64,000 nt of DNA from Oryza sativa Japonica Group (lineage: Eukaryota > Streptophyta > Magnoliopsida > Poales > Poaceae): positions 25,714,501 through 25,778,500 of the forward strand of contig NC_089046.1 of assembly GCF_034140825.1 (NCBI RefSeq), written 5' to 3'. Shown piece by piece: positions 33,281-43,521 of the stretch (the stretch's first letter is position 1; every line of letters begins with the position of its first letter). A program made the position numbers and the translations under genes. The notes under the pieces are model-generated. The model did not search any database and had not been told where the DNA came from. It worked only from the letters and a program-made list of their open reading frames with translations.

Positions 33281-34603
33281 CTACCGGCTGAGCCGGTCCG
33301 GCGAGAGGAGGGCCTCGGGGTCGCCGCACCGGAGCCGGCTGGACGCGGCAGCGGCGGCGCTGGCGCGCCTCGCCGCGGCGAGGATGGAGGGTGGCTCTGA
33401 CGCGAGCGACATGAAGAACCCGCCTCCGGGGGCGGTGGCGCCGCCGGGGCCGGTGCCGCCGCGGCGGCGGGAGAACGGGGAGGATTTCGCGGCGGCGGAG
33501 CGGTAGGAGCGGAAGGAGAAGACGCGGGAGGCGGCGGCGGCGCCGCCGCCGCCGCCGAACGGGGATGGCCAGCGCTTGCTCCAGAAGCTGCTGCGGCCGC
33601 CGCGGTTTGGGCCGTCCGCGCCGCCGCCGCCGCCGCCGATGTTGAGGCGGTAGCGCCACGGCGGGGACGCGGTGGAGGGGGCCTCCACGGCGAGGAGGTG
33701 GCGCTCGAAGCCGAAGGAGTAGGAGCGCTTGAGGAGGAAATCGTCTCTCGGGCCGACGTGGTCCGGGCTTGCCGGGGTGATCTCCGCCGGCGCGGCGGAG
33801 GGGTCGGCGGCGGCGTGGGGTGGTTGCGGGACGGGGTGGAAGAAGAGGAGGTCGTCGAGGCTGGGGCGCACGCGGCGGGCGGCGCGGAGCGGGGAGGCGA
33901 CCGGGGGCGGGAGCGCGACGGCGGCGCGGCAGAGCGGGCACGAGGCGTGCGCGCGGAGCCAGACGTCGATGCAGTCCGCGTGGAACGCGTGCGCGCAGAG
34001 CGGCAGCGCGCGGAGCTCGTCGCCGTCGGCGAACTCGAGCAGGCACACGGCGCAGTCGCGCGCGGCGGTGTCGGCTCCGCCTCCCCCGCCCCCGCCGCGC
34101 GCCGCCATCGCCGACGACTTGAGGTACTGCGCCGACGGCAGCGACTTGATGGCGGCGTCGTCGAGGCCGTACGGCGAGAAGGTGTGGTAGTAGTTGTCGT
34201 AGGTGGTGAACGTCGCGAACGAGTCGTCGGCGGGGGAGCCCGGGATCATGAGCAGCCGCCGCCTCCTCCTCCTCCGCCACCGCCGCCTCGCCGCCCTGAA
34301 CACCCGGCTCACCAGCCTCGCGTACAGCACCACCAGCAGCGCCGCCCCGACCACCGCCAGCATCGCGATGAGCGGCGGGCTCAGGCTGCTCGACGCCGCG
34401 CCCCGCCGTCCGCCCGCGAACTCCCGCTCCGCCACACTCCCCGGCACCGGGGCTGGCGCCGGCCCTGGCACCGGCGACGTCGCCGGGTTCGGAGCAGGCG
34501 GCGAGCTAATGCCACCCCCTTCAAACATCGCAGCATACGGCGATGGCGCCGGCGACGGCGACACAGCCGGAGCCGGTGCCGGCGGCGGCCGGAGCGCGCG
34601 CAT
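33281..34603 (-). CDS. ATL-type RING-H2 E3 ubiquitin ligase
   Basis: An intronless frame of 440 residues, as is usual for ATL genes. A Pro-rich N-terminus (1-76) leads to one transmembrane helix (about 77-98, LIAMLAVVGAALLVVLYA) and a very basic Arg run (104-117). The ATL GLD signature follows (YGLDDAAIKSLP, 145-156) and then the RING-H2 domain (about 184-225: CAVC, CAHAFHADC, CPLC). The long tail is low in complexity with Ser/Ala/Gly stretches. ATLs are membrane-held E3 ligases that pair with E2 enzymes, often in defence or stress signalling; the substrate cannot be read from sequence. All eight zinc ligands appear present. The start is the first ATG of the frame; Met 26 is a possible alternative. 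A compositional mirror frame on the plus strand is not a gene. Confidence 0.93.
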   Translation of the reverse strand: MRALRPPPAPAPAVSPSPAPSPYAAMFEGGGISSPPAPNPATSPVPGPAPAPVPGSVAEREFAGGRRGAASSSLSPPLIAMLAVVGAALLVVLYARLVSRVFRAARRRWRRRRRRRLLMIPGSPADDSFATFTTYDNYYHTFSPYGLDDAAIKSLPSAQYLKSSAMAARGGGGGGGADTAARDCAVCLLEFADGDELRALPLCAHAFHADCIDVWLRAHASCPLCRAAVALPPPVASPLRAARRVRPSLDDLLFFHPVPQPPHAAADPSAAPAEITPASPDHVGPRDDFLLKRSYSFGFERHLLAVEAPSTASPPWRYRLNIGGGGGGADGPNRGGRSSFWSKRWPSPFGGGGGAAAASRVFSFRSYRSAAAKSSPFSRRRGGTGPGGATAPGGGFFMSLASEPPSILAAARRASAAAAASSRLRCGDPEALLSPDRLSR

Positions 34604-37590
34604 CGCGTTCTTGCACCGCCCTGCCTCTCGCCGCCTCGTGTGCCTCAGCTCGGTGGGCGCATGGCGCGCGGCAATGGCGGGCTCAGCTCAAGCTCAAGCA
34701 GCTAGTGGAGTGGTAGGCTAGTAGCTACTCCTAGCTATGGAGAGTGAACTGCATCTGCATGAGGTTGAGTGCGAAGCGGTGGAAAGCTGCGAGCTCACCG
34801 GGTTGGTGGAAGGGTGTTATTATTTCAAGCACAAACGGCCAACGAGCGCATTAACTGCACTCTCCTCTTGCATTGGACTTCCCAAGCAAAGCTCCTCCTC
34901 ATTTTTGGACAAGAGAGACCAACAGGGGGTATTTACACCAAACTGATCATATCACATGATTTTCATTCAGAACCGAATTTTTTTTTGGCTGTATCAAACC
35001 AATCAACTATACGTACTATTGTACCAGTACAAATCTTTTATGCGGTAGTAGTGCTCTATTTGGAGGAGTATCTCGTTTTGAAATGGATTAATTCACCTTG
35101 GAAATTTACTGAAAACTCTGAAAATTACATCTGTTCTTGACTATGAGGAACAAAGACTGCTGAGAAATGGAGTACTACATACTGGAGTAGTTGACTGCTG
35201 AATTGTGTCTGGACTATGAGGAACAAAGAGGCAAATTGCTGCTCTGTCCCAAGACAGCCCACTGTTTCATGTGAAAATGGTGTAAAGAAGAACAATAATA
35301 ATCCTTTTTTAAGACAAGAATAATAATCTTGAGTACAATGTTCCTTCCTAAAAAAACAATAATCTGTAGTACTGCAATGTTATATGCTTTGACAGCACTC
35401 AAAATATCTGACCTTCAGAGAACCTGTCACTGACTTTTATTCAATCTCATGAGCTAGTAGCCTAGTATAGCCATATTCTTATGTCCATATTAATTCCACC
35501 TAGTCGAATATGCTTTGCAAATTGTCATGTGCTAAGAATGAGAGCATCCTACACTTCTCAGCTCAGCTCTCTCAAGCTTCATCTGCATCAAGCACTGGAT
35601 GTGCAATACATCCTGTAATCTGACTTACCCTGTGAATCTGCAACCATTTTTGTGCTGCAGCTGCTGCACTGAACTCATCAGATCAGACTTTGGAAGCCTG
35701 CAGCATAACACTATTCTTGTTCATCTTGGTTCCTGACGAAAAAGGCCTCTCTGGTTGGTAAGTGGCCTCTGTCTTTTGATAAAGAAGAAAATGAGACTCA
35801 GGATAAAGCTTCAGTCTCAATGCCACTAGGTGTAGTAGCTATATAACCCTGCTTTGCAATGTTCTTTGTGCTCCATAATTTCACCTCCTTGCATTATTAT
35901 TACATAGGCTTACTCTTTTTCGTCTCTTTTTGTTATGCTGCTGATTGATGAAGGGATGGTTCTACTCTCAGAACCAAATTCCTTGCTTAATCTTGTAAAC
36001 CAAATATCATCATGAACAGTTCGACAGAAAGTTCAGAATGACGGTTATTCAGGGAAAGATCAGATGCTCGCTGTTTCAGTGAGAAAGGATCAAAGCAAAG
36101 CTGACAGAACGGTTCAGATTTTATTCAGATTGAAAAGTTCAGGTTTTGATCTCTAGTATATTTCTGAACTGCAACACTGGCCTGTAAAATATTTATGCGT
36201 GTAAAAGAGAAATCTGAATTTGCACATGTATATCAACACTGAATCCTTGCTACACCAGCACTATAAACTGGCATCAGAAATCTGAATTTGCTCCTAGTTG
36301 TAGTTTTTTTTTTTACATCATTTCTTCCTGTCATTGCAAATCTTTGTTTTGCGCAGTTTCACGACAGCGAAAGAAAAGAAAACCAACAATTCAGACAATG
36401 CTGGCTGTTACTACTTGCAAGTCAGGAAAAATTGTTTCTTCAGAGTAACAAAGATGTCTCAGGTTCTAACTTAGAGTACCGATCCCGGGGCAATAATCTG
36501 AGCATAATTTCCCCTTATCCATAGCAAAATTCTTGCCTGACTGCACAAGTGATTCTTGCAGCACCCAAATCCCAGGTGACGAGATATTTCTTTTCAGGCT
36601 TTTGGAGACATTCCAATCTTATACTCATTCGTAATCAAGAATTTGTGCGCTCTTATCCTTGTACACACTAGCCATCATCAAGACAAGAGAAAAGAAACAC
36701 CCAGGAGAAAAGCTAAACCTGAGAATTGGATGTTCTCTGAACTTGTTAAGAAGGATTAGCAGTTAAGAGAAGAACCGGAATAATTTGACGTCGGAGGACA
36801 GGAGGAGGAGGAACAGATGCCAGCACCAACACACTGAAAAGAGAAGATGCCCTGTGTTTTTTTCTTTGTCAGTGACAAACAGTCGCTGTGGCTGGAAATT
36901 GTGGTTGCAGATGAACTTGTCCATAGGCCTAGTTAGCCATTTGGAGAGTAGACTGTACAAGCGTAGAGTATTGCCATGATCAAGCAAGAAAAGTTTTTGT
37001 TCAGACCACTCTCGGCGTAAAGAACTATGAGCTTGTTGAACTAGTTGATGGATTCTCCAAATTCCGTGGTAATTTTTGTTGAAATACAAGAATTTTGATG
37101 AAACAGTCCAAAATCCGAACCAAAATATTCTCAGTTCAAACTGTTATTAAAAATAACAGCTTTAGTTTACAATCTTTCATGACACATATTTATTTTCTCC
37201 ACTACCACAGAAGGAACTTTTTTTTTTTTGCCTTTCGCCACTGACTCGTGTCAACATCTCATTTCACCATTTGTAACAGTTTGGAGTTTGGACCCTACAT
37301 GTAAGCGAGAGAGCTGAATGGCAAAAACAAAGATACTAAAAAGAACTATAGATCACCAATCAGTGACAAACAAAATTTCCCAGTAATTTTATCTATTTGA
37401 CCATGCATATTGTCTTTAGTATATTTCTTATCCTTACTTGCTTCCTTTCTAATGCGGGAAAATTTGCTTTTGACTTAATTGCTTATAAAAAAATTGACAT
37501 ATGTTTTTTTTTCTTTTGATGTAGTAACTAACAAAGGGACTTCAGCAAAATCGATTCGTTTTCCATTAAATTCATCTAAATCCCTCATTT
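34604..37590. other. Intergenic, no gene recognised
   Basis: It begins with the ATL promoter and 5' leader. The rest is AT-rich with short frames. The strings gaggaacaaag and ctgaatttgc recur loosely. I see no exon, RNA gene or clear mobile element in about 3 kb. Confidence 0.4.
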
Positions 37591-37596
37591 TCTGTG

Positions 37597-37870
37597 AAGT
37601 GAGCCTACCTCAACTGGTTAGGCTTATGATGGTGGAACCTTCCCACCCGAGGTCAAGTGCTAGACTTGGCACATGTGCTCGCGTTTATTGTTAATTTTTT
37701 TTAATGGTAGGTGATGTATCCGTTAACAACGAGATGTCTATGGTGACTTCATAAGTTTCAAGGTATGCCAGCCCAGTTTTCGGAGGTACACAAAGGGGTG
37801 TGGTGGTTTCATAAGTTTCAAGTTATGCCAGCCCAGTTTTCAGAGTCTGTATTATGTTTCCAAAAAAGAA
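37597..37870 (+). mobile_element. tRNA-derived SINE, diverged
   Basis: A tRNA-like head has an A-box-like stretch (caactggttagg) and a B-box-like stretch (gaggtcaagtgctagac). The body phrase ggtaggtgatgtatccgtt matches the body of the SINE at 48,031. Two copies of a unit starting ataagtttcaag (37,751 and 37,811) enlarge the 3' half. Possible target duplication: ctcattttc before and ctcatttcc after. Confidence 0.7.
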
Positions 37871-38020
37871 AAAAACATCTCATTTCCAAAGAGGTCTACA
37901 AGTTTAAAACACCACAAATAGACAAACATCTAAATCCAATAGAGAAGTAGATAGAATCTATTCCATTCCAATGACACCTTCCTCTCCAAGCTTAATAGTA
38001 ACAACAACGCCAAAACTCAA

Positions 38021-38028
38021 TATAAATC
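38021..38028 (+). promoter_or_regulatory. TATA box of the DC1 gene
   Basis: The string tataaatc lies about 118 bases upstream of the ATG at 38139 and just before a C-rich leader, a normal spacing for a plant gene. Confidence 0.55.
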
Positions 38029-38138
38029 TCCCCCTGGTCACCTCCTCCTCACATTCTCACGCGTACACGTAGTGGCAGAATAGTACCACCTCGAGAAACT
38101 CGGCAACTCGCCCGCCGCCGCCGCCGCCGGCGGCGAGG

Positions 38139-38963
38139 ATGAGGTACGGCGAGGTGGTGCACTTCAGCCACCCGCACCACCGGCTGCGGCTGGAGCACGC
38201 CGACACGCCGTTCCGGTGCGACGGGTGCCGCGAGGTCGGCATCGGCGCGCGCTTCCGCTGCCCGTTCGCCGGCTGCGACCACGACCTCCACCGCCAGTGC
38301 GCGCTCCCGCTGTCCCCGCCGCCGCCGCCGCTCCGCCACCCGTTCTACCCGCGCTGCGCCTTCGTCTTCCTCGCGCGGGCGCCCGGCGCGCCGGGGACGC
38401 GCTACTGCAACGCCTGCGGCCGCGACGTCGCCGGCTTCGTCTACCACTGCCGCGCCTGCGGCTTCGACCTCCACCCCTGCTGCGCCACGCTCCCACACGT
38501 CCTCGACGCCGCCGCCGGGGCCGCCTCCGGCGGCGGCGGCGGAGGCGCGAGGCTGTACCTGCACCCGAAGGCGACGGCGGCGTGCCACCGGTGCGGGCAC
38601 CGGGGGCGGAGCTGGACGTACCGGAGCAGCTGCAAGAGCTACAGCCTCCACGTGGCGTGCGTCATGGACATGCTCGTCGAGAGCTGGAACGGCGTCGGCC
38701 GCCACAAGGGCGGCGTCGCCGGCGGCGGCAATGTGTACGACGGCGTGACGGTGGCGGGGAGCGGCGGGTACAGGGTGCCGGTGATACGCGGCGCGGCGAA
38801 GAGCAGCCACGCGAGCAGGGGAGGGTCCTACTGGGGAAGGAAGGGGAAGGTGAAGCGGTGCTGCGAGATCGCCGGCTTCGCGGCGCAGGTGGTCATCTCC
38901 GCCGTGCTCGGCGACCCCACCGCCCTCATCGCCGGCGTCATCGGCTCGCTCATCGCGCGGTGA
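38139..38963 (+). CDS. DC1 (C1-like, Cys/His-rich) domain protein
   Basis: A single-exon frame of 274 residues contains three DC1 zinc-binding repeats. Repeat 1 covers about 7-57 (HPHHRL, CDGC, CPFAGCDHDLHRQC), repeat 2 about 67-118 (CNACGRD, YHCRACGFDLHPCC) and repeat 3 about 139-178 (CHRCGHRG, YSLHVAC). Gly-rich linkers lie between repeats 2 and 3. After a basic patch (GRKGKVKRCC) the end is hydrophobic (VISAVLGDPTALIAGVIGSLI), possibly membrane-associated. Plant DC1 proteins are a large, poorly understood family; some act in stress, hormone or cell-death signalling, perhaps through lipid or protein binding. This copy is shorter than many members, which carry four or more repeats. The start ATG is the first in the frame and opens directly into the first repeat. 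Confidence 0.92.
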   Translation: MRYGEVVHFSHPHHRLRLEHADTPFRCDGCREVGIGARFRCPFAGCDHDLHRQCALPLSPPPPPLRHPFYPRCAFVFLARAPGAPGTRYCNACGRDVAGFVYHCRACGFDLHPCCATLPHVLDAAAGAASGGGGGGARLYLHPKATAACHRCGHRGRSWTYRSSCKSYSLHVACVMDMLVESWNGVGRHKGGVAGGGNVYDGVTVAGSGGYRVPVIRGAAKSSHASRGGSYWGRKGKVKRCCEIAGFAAQVVISAVLGDPTALIAGVIGSLIAR

Positions 38964-39625
38964 CCGGCGCCGCCGCCGCCGCCTTCGCGCCGCGGCGGAG
39001 GGGGGTAAAAAAAAAATGTAAATTAACTACCACGTGTACACACGTACGTAGCCCACGTGGCAGAATTTAACTCGTGCAATAACATTAACCCGTGTACACG
39101 TCATCTAATCGCATCGGAGCCGCACAATGTTGATCGGACGGCGTGGACGTGGATCGCAATCTGCTTGCGATCCAAGCCCGGAAGGGTGTAATGTGTAAGA
39201 GATTAAGATTAGTACAGTATAATTCAGGGTTGTTACCCAAAAATAGCACGCAATTGATCTCTCTACTGCATTCAAACAGCTTGAATTCAGTCAGTTCACT
39301 CCCATGGAACATGTGAAAATGCAGGAAAATAAGCTGAATTTTCAGATGGATGCGAGGATTCTTTTTCAGGGAATATGTAGCAAATTCGCATCGATTCTTC
39401 CCTGCATATTTGTAGTACAGGATTGGAGTTTCACCTTTTTTTGGAGTTTGATTGGCTCTTGTCTTGTGCACAGCTGCTTGCAAACCGAATGCAGTTGACA
39501 GAACTGAAATCGAAATGCCATCGCTGAGATATGCAGAGTAAGAGCTGCATCGACTCTCCAACGAGTTGCCATGAGAAATCAATCACTGAATACTCAATCA
39601 CTGTAGTTCAATTTTGTACTTTTTT
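38964..39625. other. 3' flank of the DC1 gene, nothing else recognised
   Basis: The stretch holds the DC1 3' UTR and AT-rich spacer with short frames only. Confidence 0.4.
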
Positions 39626-39777
39626 GTTTAGTTCCTGAAATTGGAGAGAAGTTTGGGAAAAGTTGGTAGTTTGAAAAAAAAGTTGGAAGTTTATGTGTGT
39701 AGGAAAGTTTTGGATGTGATGTGATGTGATGGAAAGTTGGGAGTTGGGGAGAAGATTGGTGTGAACTAAACAGGGCC
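39626..39777 (-). mobile_element. Third MITE of the gtttagtt family
   Basis: The ends are gtttagttcc and gtgaactaaacagggcc. It is the reverse-oriented relative of the copies at 8501 and 8762 and better preserved in the core (agttggaagtttatgtg). Confidence 0.85.
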
Positions 39778-40429
39778 TTACTATGAGTACAGGAGAACTA
39801 GGAAATACATCTGCAAAATGACTGCATTCATGCAGCTGCATCAAAACCCAACCTTTTTTTGTGGTTGATGTAGTGGAGGAACCTTCTTCTAGTTCAGGCT
39901 TCAGCATCTTTACTCCTTAGTCCTTAACCAAGAAGCTGCCCTGTACATGAGGCTCAGATTTGCCACCATAATTTTGTTCCTTGTAGGCTTAGATAGGCAG
40001 AGCAGAGATCTTAATCATCTTAGCCTGGGAGTACAATTTATCTGCATCAGCCTGCAGTATCTTTGATAGTTCATCCGGTGAAACATTTGAAAGGAACATG
40101 CACCATCATCACAATGCAAGTTTGTGCTCAGTGAAGAACACATTTACAGTATAATATTTAGGGAAAAAAACTATGCTCAATGATAGTAAAGGGTTTTCAA
40201 GTTCAGGATCAGTTAATCAGAAACAGTAGCAGTGCATGACACACTATTAGAGAGGAAATTCAGAGAAAACATTTCATGCAAGAATGATACAAGAACAGAG
40301 AAGCTATGCAAAAGTGACCATCTCTAACTTTGACAATTGACATGATCAAAGTGAATTAATTACTCAGCTAGAATTCTAGAAATGCACAAAGGGGTTTTAC
40401 GAAATCAACACGGCATATCTGCTCTTGTT

Positions 40430-40790
40430 CCCTAGTGAATCTGGAACGCACGATTTTGATCGGACGGTTCGGGATCGCTACCATCGCGTTCCATTTCTTG
40501 GAGGGCATAAACGTAAATATCAAACAATACGAGGGGTAAAAAGGAAAACCAAGCGGCGCCGTCTGCTCGCCGTCCGTCTCCGCCTCTCCGCCGGCGACCC
40601 CCTCGCCGCCGCCACCGCCGCAGCGCACGCGCCCTCCCCGAGGACGTAGGACCTGCAACGGCGCCGAATCCCTCGCCGGAGAGATCGCCGCCGCTTCGCC
40701 GTGACATCAAGCGGCAGCGGAACGATGGCCGCGCGAGATCGAGGCGGCGGCGGCGGCGGCTGCCGGCGACGTGATGCTCCGGTACGTACA
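40430..40790 (+). other. Exon-like GC-rich block, possible non-coding or orphan first exon
   Basis: An AT-rich lead with ataaacgtaaatatc is followed by a sharply GC-rich block. It has a short frame from ATG at about 40,725 (MAARDRGGGGGG...) and a donor-like ccg|gtacgtac near 40,780. No downstream coding exon in frame was found before the tRNA. It may be a first exon of a non-coding transcript or a decayed gene. Confidence 0.3.
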
Positions 40791-41207
40791 TACTTGGCTC
40801 ATCGACAGGTTGAAAACGCTGGAGAGTAAACAAAATCGCAGTACCGTTCTTATGCTTTGCTTGTTTGGAAGATTGAAACCTATATACTCCATTTTGCATC
40901 TTCTATAGGTTGGCGATAATATTTCTGCGACTTATCATGAATCTCATTAGCAAAGCTTCAAAAATGTAAGATGAGCATCTCATCAGGACATGGGCTTGAT
41001 AGCGATGATATTTTAATTTGCAATTCATCATCATACTGAAATGCCGGAAACATGTTCTCCACAAGATTTCTACAAATCCCATGACATAAGGTAGCTGTTT
41101 TGGTGAAGCAATTTCAAAAGGATCGGAAGTGCACAACTTGTTCATTCTATCACAATTTCAAAAGAATGATAGCAAGTGAAATGTGATATTTAGGGGAAAA
41201 AATCATG

Positions 41208-41212
41208 AAAAA
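41208..41212 (-). terminator. Pol III terminator of tRNA-Glu
   Basis: A T5 run on the minus strand, four bases past the discriminator base. Confidence 0.7.
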
Positions 41213-41215
41213 GAA

Positions 41216-41289
41216 TTCCATTGCCGGGATTTGAACCCGGGTCGTCTGGGTGAAAGCCAGATATCCTAACCGGACTAGACGACAATGGA
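41216..41289 (-). tRNA. tRNA-Glu (anticodon TTC)
   Basis: The complement starts tccattgtcgtctag and folds as a full cloverleaf. Acceptor tccattg pairs with caatgga, with discriminator A. The anticodon stem tctgg/ccaga encloses ctttcac, giving UUC. The T stem ccggg/cccgg encloses ttcaaat. The D-loop has one more base than the common form, giving 74 nt. Internal A and B boxes are intact. There is no intron and no encoded CCA. It is the nuclear form, since the gene lies in ordinary nuclear spacer. Confidence 0.95.
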
Positions 41290-41299
41290 TTTGATGATA

Positions 41300-43000
41300 G
41301 TGTTGCACGCGGCTCTTACTTTTGTGTGCCATTCTTACTTCTACTTCTGTTCTTCTTTTTAAAAGAACAGTAACCACTACTTCTGATTTATGATTAACTT
41401 ATCATTAACTTTAGTTTTTTTCCATTTCTAACTAGTATAAAAGGAAAATTTGGGAGCCAGTTCATGAGTGATTATGAGACAGATTCTGATCCTATCAGAG
41501 GGTGCTGTAAAAAAATGTACCTTTCTCTCAGATTGCCCTAGTTTAACAGGCCATATGCTATGCATTTTTCCTCTGAACTGGAAAAAAAAAACTCAGCTCG
41601 ATTGAAATAATCAGATGAGCCATCATCATGTTTTCTTGGGAAAAATAGTCCTGCAATTCAAGTGTGATGCGAAAAGAAGCAAGCCTTTCTCAAGAACAAG
41701 GAAAGGAATTTTATTATCTAAAAAAGAGCAAGAAAAGAAAAAGGGAGATGTGAAAACAAGCCAAAGCTCTACACAGTCCCTGATGCGGTTTGTTCAGAAT
41801 CTAGATCCAACTGGTACAGGCCACTCATGTCAGTCAGTCACTCCCATGCCTTGCCTTGTGCATGGCCCAGCTTGTAGTAATGTCATCTCAGCTCTCTCCT
41901 TATCTCTGCTCATGAGAATGATAGTAGAAAAAAAAATTCTTTAGGTCTTTTGATGAAATATGGTTGAAAGGTTGGTAGATGATGGATTTCTTTACATGGA
42001 TGAATTAAATACTAATATATTATGAACCTAACAAATAGCTTGTTCTTTTGAACAAGTGGTCTGAACAATATTGATGCAGAAAAGTTTTTGGAGAAATAAG
42101 ACCTTTTAAAAATTATCCGCAAATAATTCCCCAATAATAAAAAGAGATATCTGATGCAGTACAAGTGTACAAACAACACCATAAATGGCACACTAAATTC
42201 TATTGGGGGCAAACTTGTGGGAGGGTATGAATTATGATCCACTCAATATAATGCAGAGGGTTGGTGTGAGGTGTAATCTCCTGGTCTGATGTTAAGAGGG
42301 ACATCAATCTGGTGTTTTGAACCACTAATCCAGTACTAGCAATTTACACTTTATTCTTGCTCACTGTGTCTGTGGGCCTCTCAATCTCATCATCACATAC
42401 TCTCATCTGATGTGAAAGCAAACCACACAATTATCAAGCACTTTCCTCTCATCTTTGTATCTTAAAAAACTGTCATAGATAATGCATGCCACCCACATCT
42501 TTTCCTGCCATCTCCCATTTCTTTTCACACATGATTGGTTTTTGGGACTAACAAAAGAGTGCAGTACAGCAATCCATGCTGTTTTTTTTCTATTCACATC
42601 TCAAGAAAGATGTTCCTGCACTCCAAATAATCCAGTGTCATTTGTCTTTGCCCAACTTCCAAACAAAATTTTAGTATTATACTCCAACCTAAACCTTACT
42701 TGTCTGCTAGTACTAAGTTTACCACTAAAATTCACCATTCTTGGGAAAGTAAACCATGCCAAGAATCAATCTGAATTCTGAATTCTGAAGGAGAAGCAAA
42801 GAAAGAAACATGAGTTGGCCTTGGCCATCCATGATCCATCTGGAACAGTGAAGCTGCAGTGTGAAGGTGGAGTGAAAATGGGGACGGGTGTGAGTGTCCT
42901 TGCAGCAAAGGACACAAAAACCCACGCCTGCTTGCTCTCGGTTAACACACAACAGTAAGGACAAGGCATTGGATTCGGTTAACCACTAGTGGTAGTACTA
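41300..43000. other. Intergenic, nothing recognised
   Basis: AT-rich sequence with short frames. The last part before 43,000 may contain the BTB gene promoter. Confidence 0.4.
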
Positions 43001-43521
43001 CCACTCTGCTGCTCTGCTAGGGCAGCGTGTACCGGAATGTACCCGATGTGGTAGCTACGAGTAGCTGCTGTGAGCTGAAAGCAAGCAATTTATACTTCGT
43101 TCGTTCACTTCATCAGTTCATCTCCTTGATTCGTACTAGGACACAAGGATTGCTTCTTGGAGCTCTTCTTCTTCTTTGTGTTGTTGCGGTGGTGGTGGTT
43201 TTTCGAGGTGAAATCTTGCTTCTTGTGTTGTGTTATCAGTAATCTGTATTATTTCGAGCTGCCATTTTGCTGTTGTGTTGTTCTTCCCAATTAGTAGTAG
43301 AGATCTTTTCTGTTCTTTTAATTTTCTGGATGCGAAAACCCCGGATTTTTGTTGGTCCTTTCAAACCTTTTTCGTTCTCCCAATTTCGCGTCCATGCAAT
43401 GCAGTTGGCGTTCGGAGTAATATTCTTCCTTTGTCAGATTTGTGTTCTTGATCTCGCGCAGAAAATTTTCTTTTCAGGAGAAGAAAAATCTTCGAGGTGC
43501 GTGTGAAGAATCGGATGTGAG

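Noticed and set aside
33698-34721. Plus-strand frames opposite the RING-H2 gene
   Set aside because: Composition shadows of the minus-strand ATL frame, with no domain of their own.
36763-37089. Minus-strand frame of 108 residues in the 34.6-37.6 kb spacer
   Set aside because: No domain, no promoter or splice context; length is within chance for this composition.
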